From contig MHAY01000044.1 of assembly GCA_001804705.1 (NCBI GenBank), positions 1-64,000 on the forward strand: a stretch of 64,000 bases of DNA, given 5' to 3'. A program made the translations under genes and the position numbers. This DNA is from Ignavibacteria bacterium RIFOXYC2_FULL_35_21. Its GTDB lineage: Bacteria; Bacteroidota; Ignavibacteria; Kapaibacteriales; UBA2268. Below the pieces are notes generated by a model, which saw nothing but the letters and a program-made list of their open reading frames with translations, was not told where the DNA came from and made no database searches. The stretch's first letter is position 1; each line of letters opens with the position of its first letter. Shown one piece after another: positions 62,273 through 64,000 of this stretch.

Positions 62273-63424
62273 ATGACGAGAGAAAATTATCTAAATAAAT
62301 TGAAAAATCAAACCCGCTTTATACAGGGTGATGAAGCGGCGGCTTATGGAGCATTGTATGCCGGGTGCAATTTCTTTGCAGGTTATCCTATCACACCTGC
62401 TTCAGAAGTTGCTGAATTAATGGCTAAGGAATTACCAAAAACCGGTGGTTATTATATTCAGATGGAAGACGAAATAGCAAGCATGGGTGCTTTAATCGGA
62501 GCCGCCTGGTCGGGTGGTAAATCCATGACTGCCACGTCAGGTCCCGGTTTTTCGCTAATGCAGGAAAACATTGGATACGCCTGCATGACAGAAACACCCT
62601 GCGTAATTGTTAATGTTCAACGTTCGGGCCCCTCCACAGGACAGGCAACTATGGGAGCTCAGGGAGACATGCTCCAGGCAAGATGGGGAACCCATGGCGA
62701 CCATGAGATGATTGCCCTATCGCCAAGCTCTGTGCAGGAGTCATTCGATTTGATGATTGAAGCATTTAACTTATCCGAAAAGTTCAGAAACCCTGTCATC
62801 TTCCTGCTTGACGGTGAAGTGGGACATATTCGTGAGAAAGTTGTTTTTCCTGATGTTAGTGAATTAAATATTTATCCACGTAATATCAGCAAAGTGAAAA
62901 CTGATGTTTTCGGTGGAGCAAGAATACCTCCTATGATTGAGTTTGGAATGGGTCATCGTATTCATGTTACCGGTTCAACACATAAAAGCAACGGTATGCG
63001 TGATGTAGTTTCGTTGGAAGCACACGACACACTTATCAGAAGACTCAACGACAAGATTGAATCGTGCCGCAATGAAATTGCCCGGTATAAAGAACATTTT
63101 ACAGACGATATGGAATATCTCGTTGTATCCTACGGAGCATCGGCAAGGCCCTCTATGGGAGCCGTATTGAAATTGCGTGAAAAAGGATTCCGAATCGGAT
63201 TTTTAAGATTAATTACTATCTGGCCCTTTGCAAGTACAATTGTTAAAGAACTCGGAAAAAAAGCAAATAAAATATTTGTGCCTGAAATGAACTTAGGGCA
63301 GATTTCAAGAGAAATAGAGCGGTTTGTTAGTTGTGATGTACTTCCGGTTTCAAAAATAGGTGGTGTACCTCATACAATTAATGAAATCGCAGAATATATT
63401 GAAAAAATAATCGTATTGAAATGA
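62273..63424 (+). CDS. korA: 2-oxoacid:ferredoxin oxidoreductase, alpha subunit (KorA-like)
   Basis: The 383-residue alpha subunit, similar to 2-oxoglutarate:ferredoxin oxidoreductases: FIQGDEAAAYGALYAGCNFF, AGYPITPASEVAELMAKEL, QMEDEIASMGALIGAAWSGG, TATSGPGFSLMQENIGYA and NVQRSGPSTGQATMGAQGDM. The oxidation of a 2-oxoacid to acyl-CoA reduces ferredoxin; in Thauera the 2-oxoglutarate enzyme supplies benzoyl-CoA reductase. Specificity cannot be fixed from sequence alone. A REP-like element separates it from korB. Confidence 0.9.
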   Translation: MTRENYLNKLKNQTRFIQGDEAAAYGALYAGCNFFAGYPITPASEVAELMAKELPKTGGYYIQMEDEIASMGALIGAAWSGGKSMTATSGPGFSLMQENIGYACMTETPCVIVNVQRSGPSTGQATMGAQGDMLQARWGTHGDHEMIALSPSSVQESFDLMIEAFNLSEKFRNPVIFLLDGEVGHIREKVVFPDVSELNIYPRNISKVKTDVFGGARIPPMIEFGMGHRIHVTGSTHKSNGMRDVVSLEAHDTLIRRLNDKIESCRNEIARYKEHFTDDMEYLVVSYGASARPSMGAVLKLREKGFRIGFLRLITIWPFASTIVKELGKKANKIFVPEMNLGQISREIERFVSCDVLPVSKIGGVPHTINEIAEYIEKIIVLK

Positions 63425-63461
63425 TATTCTCAAATTAGAATTAGTTCTTTAAATTATGTTT

Positions 63462-63590
63462 GAGTAGCCACTATCTTTAGATAGTGGGCGGTTTTATCCA
63501 CGTAACCCCGGCTTTAGCCTGTTATTTTAAGTGGATAAATCCAAAGGTGTGGTGTTGACTGGCTCCACTACTTAAAAGTAGTGGCTATTC
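63462..63590 (-). repeat. REP-like palindromic element, copy D, reverse orientation, between korA and korB
   Basis: Reads GAGTAGCCACTATCTTTAGA to CCACTACTTAAAAGTAGTGG plus CTATTC, the reverse complement of copies A-C. The middle contains TTTATCCAC and GTGGATAAA arms. It lies inside the kor operon. Confidence 0.88.
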
Positions 63591-63633
63591 AAAAATTTAA
63601 TATTAAATTTTAATTAAATGAAAATTTGCTTAA

Positions 63634-64000
63634 ATGAAAAATAATCTGCTGAAATATCTAAGAACAGAAATACTACCGACAGAATTTTGTGCCGGTTGCG
63701 GCTGTGGTACTGTGTTAAATATTTTCTGCCATGTTGTTGATGAAATGAAAATAAATCCTGATGATATTATAATGGTAACAGGAATCGGGTGTTCATCATG
63801 GATACCATCACCATATTTTTCTGCAGACACTTTACACACAACACATGGCAGAGCTATTGCTTTTGCCACAGGTGTGAAAGTTATGAAGCCTGAAAAACAT
63901 GTAATCGTAATTGCGGGTGATGGCGATTTAGCAGGTATAGGAGGTAACCACCTCATACATGCGGCACGTAGAAATATTGATTTGACTGTGTTTCTTGTTA
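63634..64000 (+). CDS. korB: 2-oxoacid:ferredoxin oxidoreductase, beta subunit (KorB-like), cut by the window end
   Basis: The open frame runs from the ATG at 63634 past the window edge (122 codons seen). ILPTEFCAGCGCGTVLNIFC is the conserved Cys motif, VTGIGCSSWIPSPYFSADTL and HTTHGRAIAFATGVKVM follow, and VIAGDGDLAGIGGNHLIHAA is the thiamine-diphosphate/Mg binding GDGD...N motif. Together with korD and korA it forms the enzyme. The first codon has no strong ribosome site because a REP-like element fills the spacer. Confidence 0.9.
   Translation, partial: MKNNLLKYLRTEILPTEFCAGCGCGTVLNIFCHVVDEMKINPDDIIMVTGIGCSSWIPSPYFSADTLHTTHGRAIAFATGVKVMKPEKHVIVIAGDGDLAGIGGNHLIHAARRNIDLTVFLV

Noticed and set aside
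1-64000. Prophage, insertion sequence or integrative element carrying the aromatic genes
   Set aside because: No integrase, transposase, phage structural gene, tRNA attachment site or long terminal inverted repeat was seen; horizontal origin of the island stays an inference.
1-64000. tRNA, rRNA or riboswitch genes
   Set aside because: No cloverleaf with conserved T-loop sequence, no rRNA-like stretch and no riboswitch core was recognised by eye; a covariance-model scan would be decisive.

Overview
This window comes from an AT-rich Gram-negative bacterium of the Bacteroidota/Chlorobiota-Ignavibacteriota group. Kapabacteria or Ignavibacteria is my best guess, by inference. The support is at least six secreted proteins ending in a type IX secretion (T9SS) C-terminal sorting domain, several outer-membrane beta-barrel proteins and lipoproteins, a short Bacteroidota-style RNA polymerase omega subunit, and many genes with weak Shine-Dalgarno sites. 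I see no rRNA, tRNA, CRISPR array, prophage or transposase gene.

Left half (1-35.5 kb): a mosaic of housekeeping and envelope genes. It holds a 5'-broken Cys-rich secreted protein, a propeller protein with a sorting domain, rpoZ, a MerR regulator, a secreted WD40 protein followed by an OmpA-like protein, two lipoproteins, a CASTOR/POLLUX-type ion channel, lnt, a large T9SS subtilase, a PrsW-like protease, a Uri-type endonuclease coupled to a short-chain dehydrogenase, a solitary zinc/manganese-binding protein, an orphan OmpR-type regulator, a caspase-fold lipoprotein, an IPT/formylglycine-generating-enzyme lipoprotein, a GNAT protein, an eIF2B-like protein, a MazG-like protein and folB-folK.

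Right half (35.5-64 kb): an anaerobic aromatic-degradation island. On the minus strand are cyclohexadienecarbonyl-CoA hydratase (dch) and 6-oxocyclohexenecarbonyl-CoA hydrolase (oah/bamA), separated by a T9SS beta-helix protein and a lipoprotein. On the plus strand are an SDR, a thiolase, the four subunits of an ATP-dependent class I benzoyl-CoA reductase of the Azoarcus type (bzdN, O, P, Q), its ferredoxin, and a BzdV-like flavin/Fe-S oxidoreductase. They are followed by an ADP-forming acyl-CoA synthetase, an extra BcrC/HgdB-family subunit, two ketopantoate-reductase-like proteins around a HisC-type aminotransferase, MocA-like and XdhC-like molybdenum-cofactor proteins, and a 2-oxoacid:ferredoxin oxidoreductase (delta, alpha, and beta cut by the window edge). 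Together they can activate an aromatic acid, reduce benzoyl-CoA with low-potential ferredoxin, and hydrate and open the ring. No AMP-forming benzoate-CoA ligase and no recognisable 6-hydroxycyclohexenecarbonyl-CoA dehydrogenase of the usual type lie in the window.

The island has been repeatedly interrupted. A T9SS WD40 gene sits between bzdO and bzdP, flanked by a near-identical direct repeat of about 243 bp of the bzdO 3' end. A frameshifted four-helix-bundle (S23-type) cassette lies between bzdQ and the ferredoxin gene, and a deleted second copy of that cassette lies 8 kb downstream. A palindromic REP-like element lies between korA and korB. The same REP-like family and arrays of heptanucleotide repeats hugging stop codons recur across the window.
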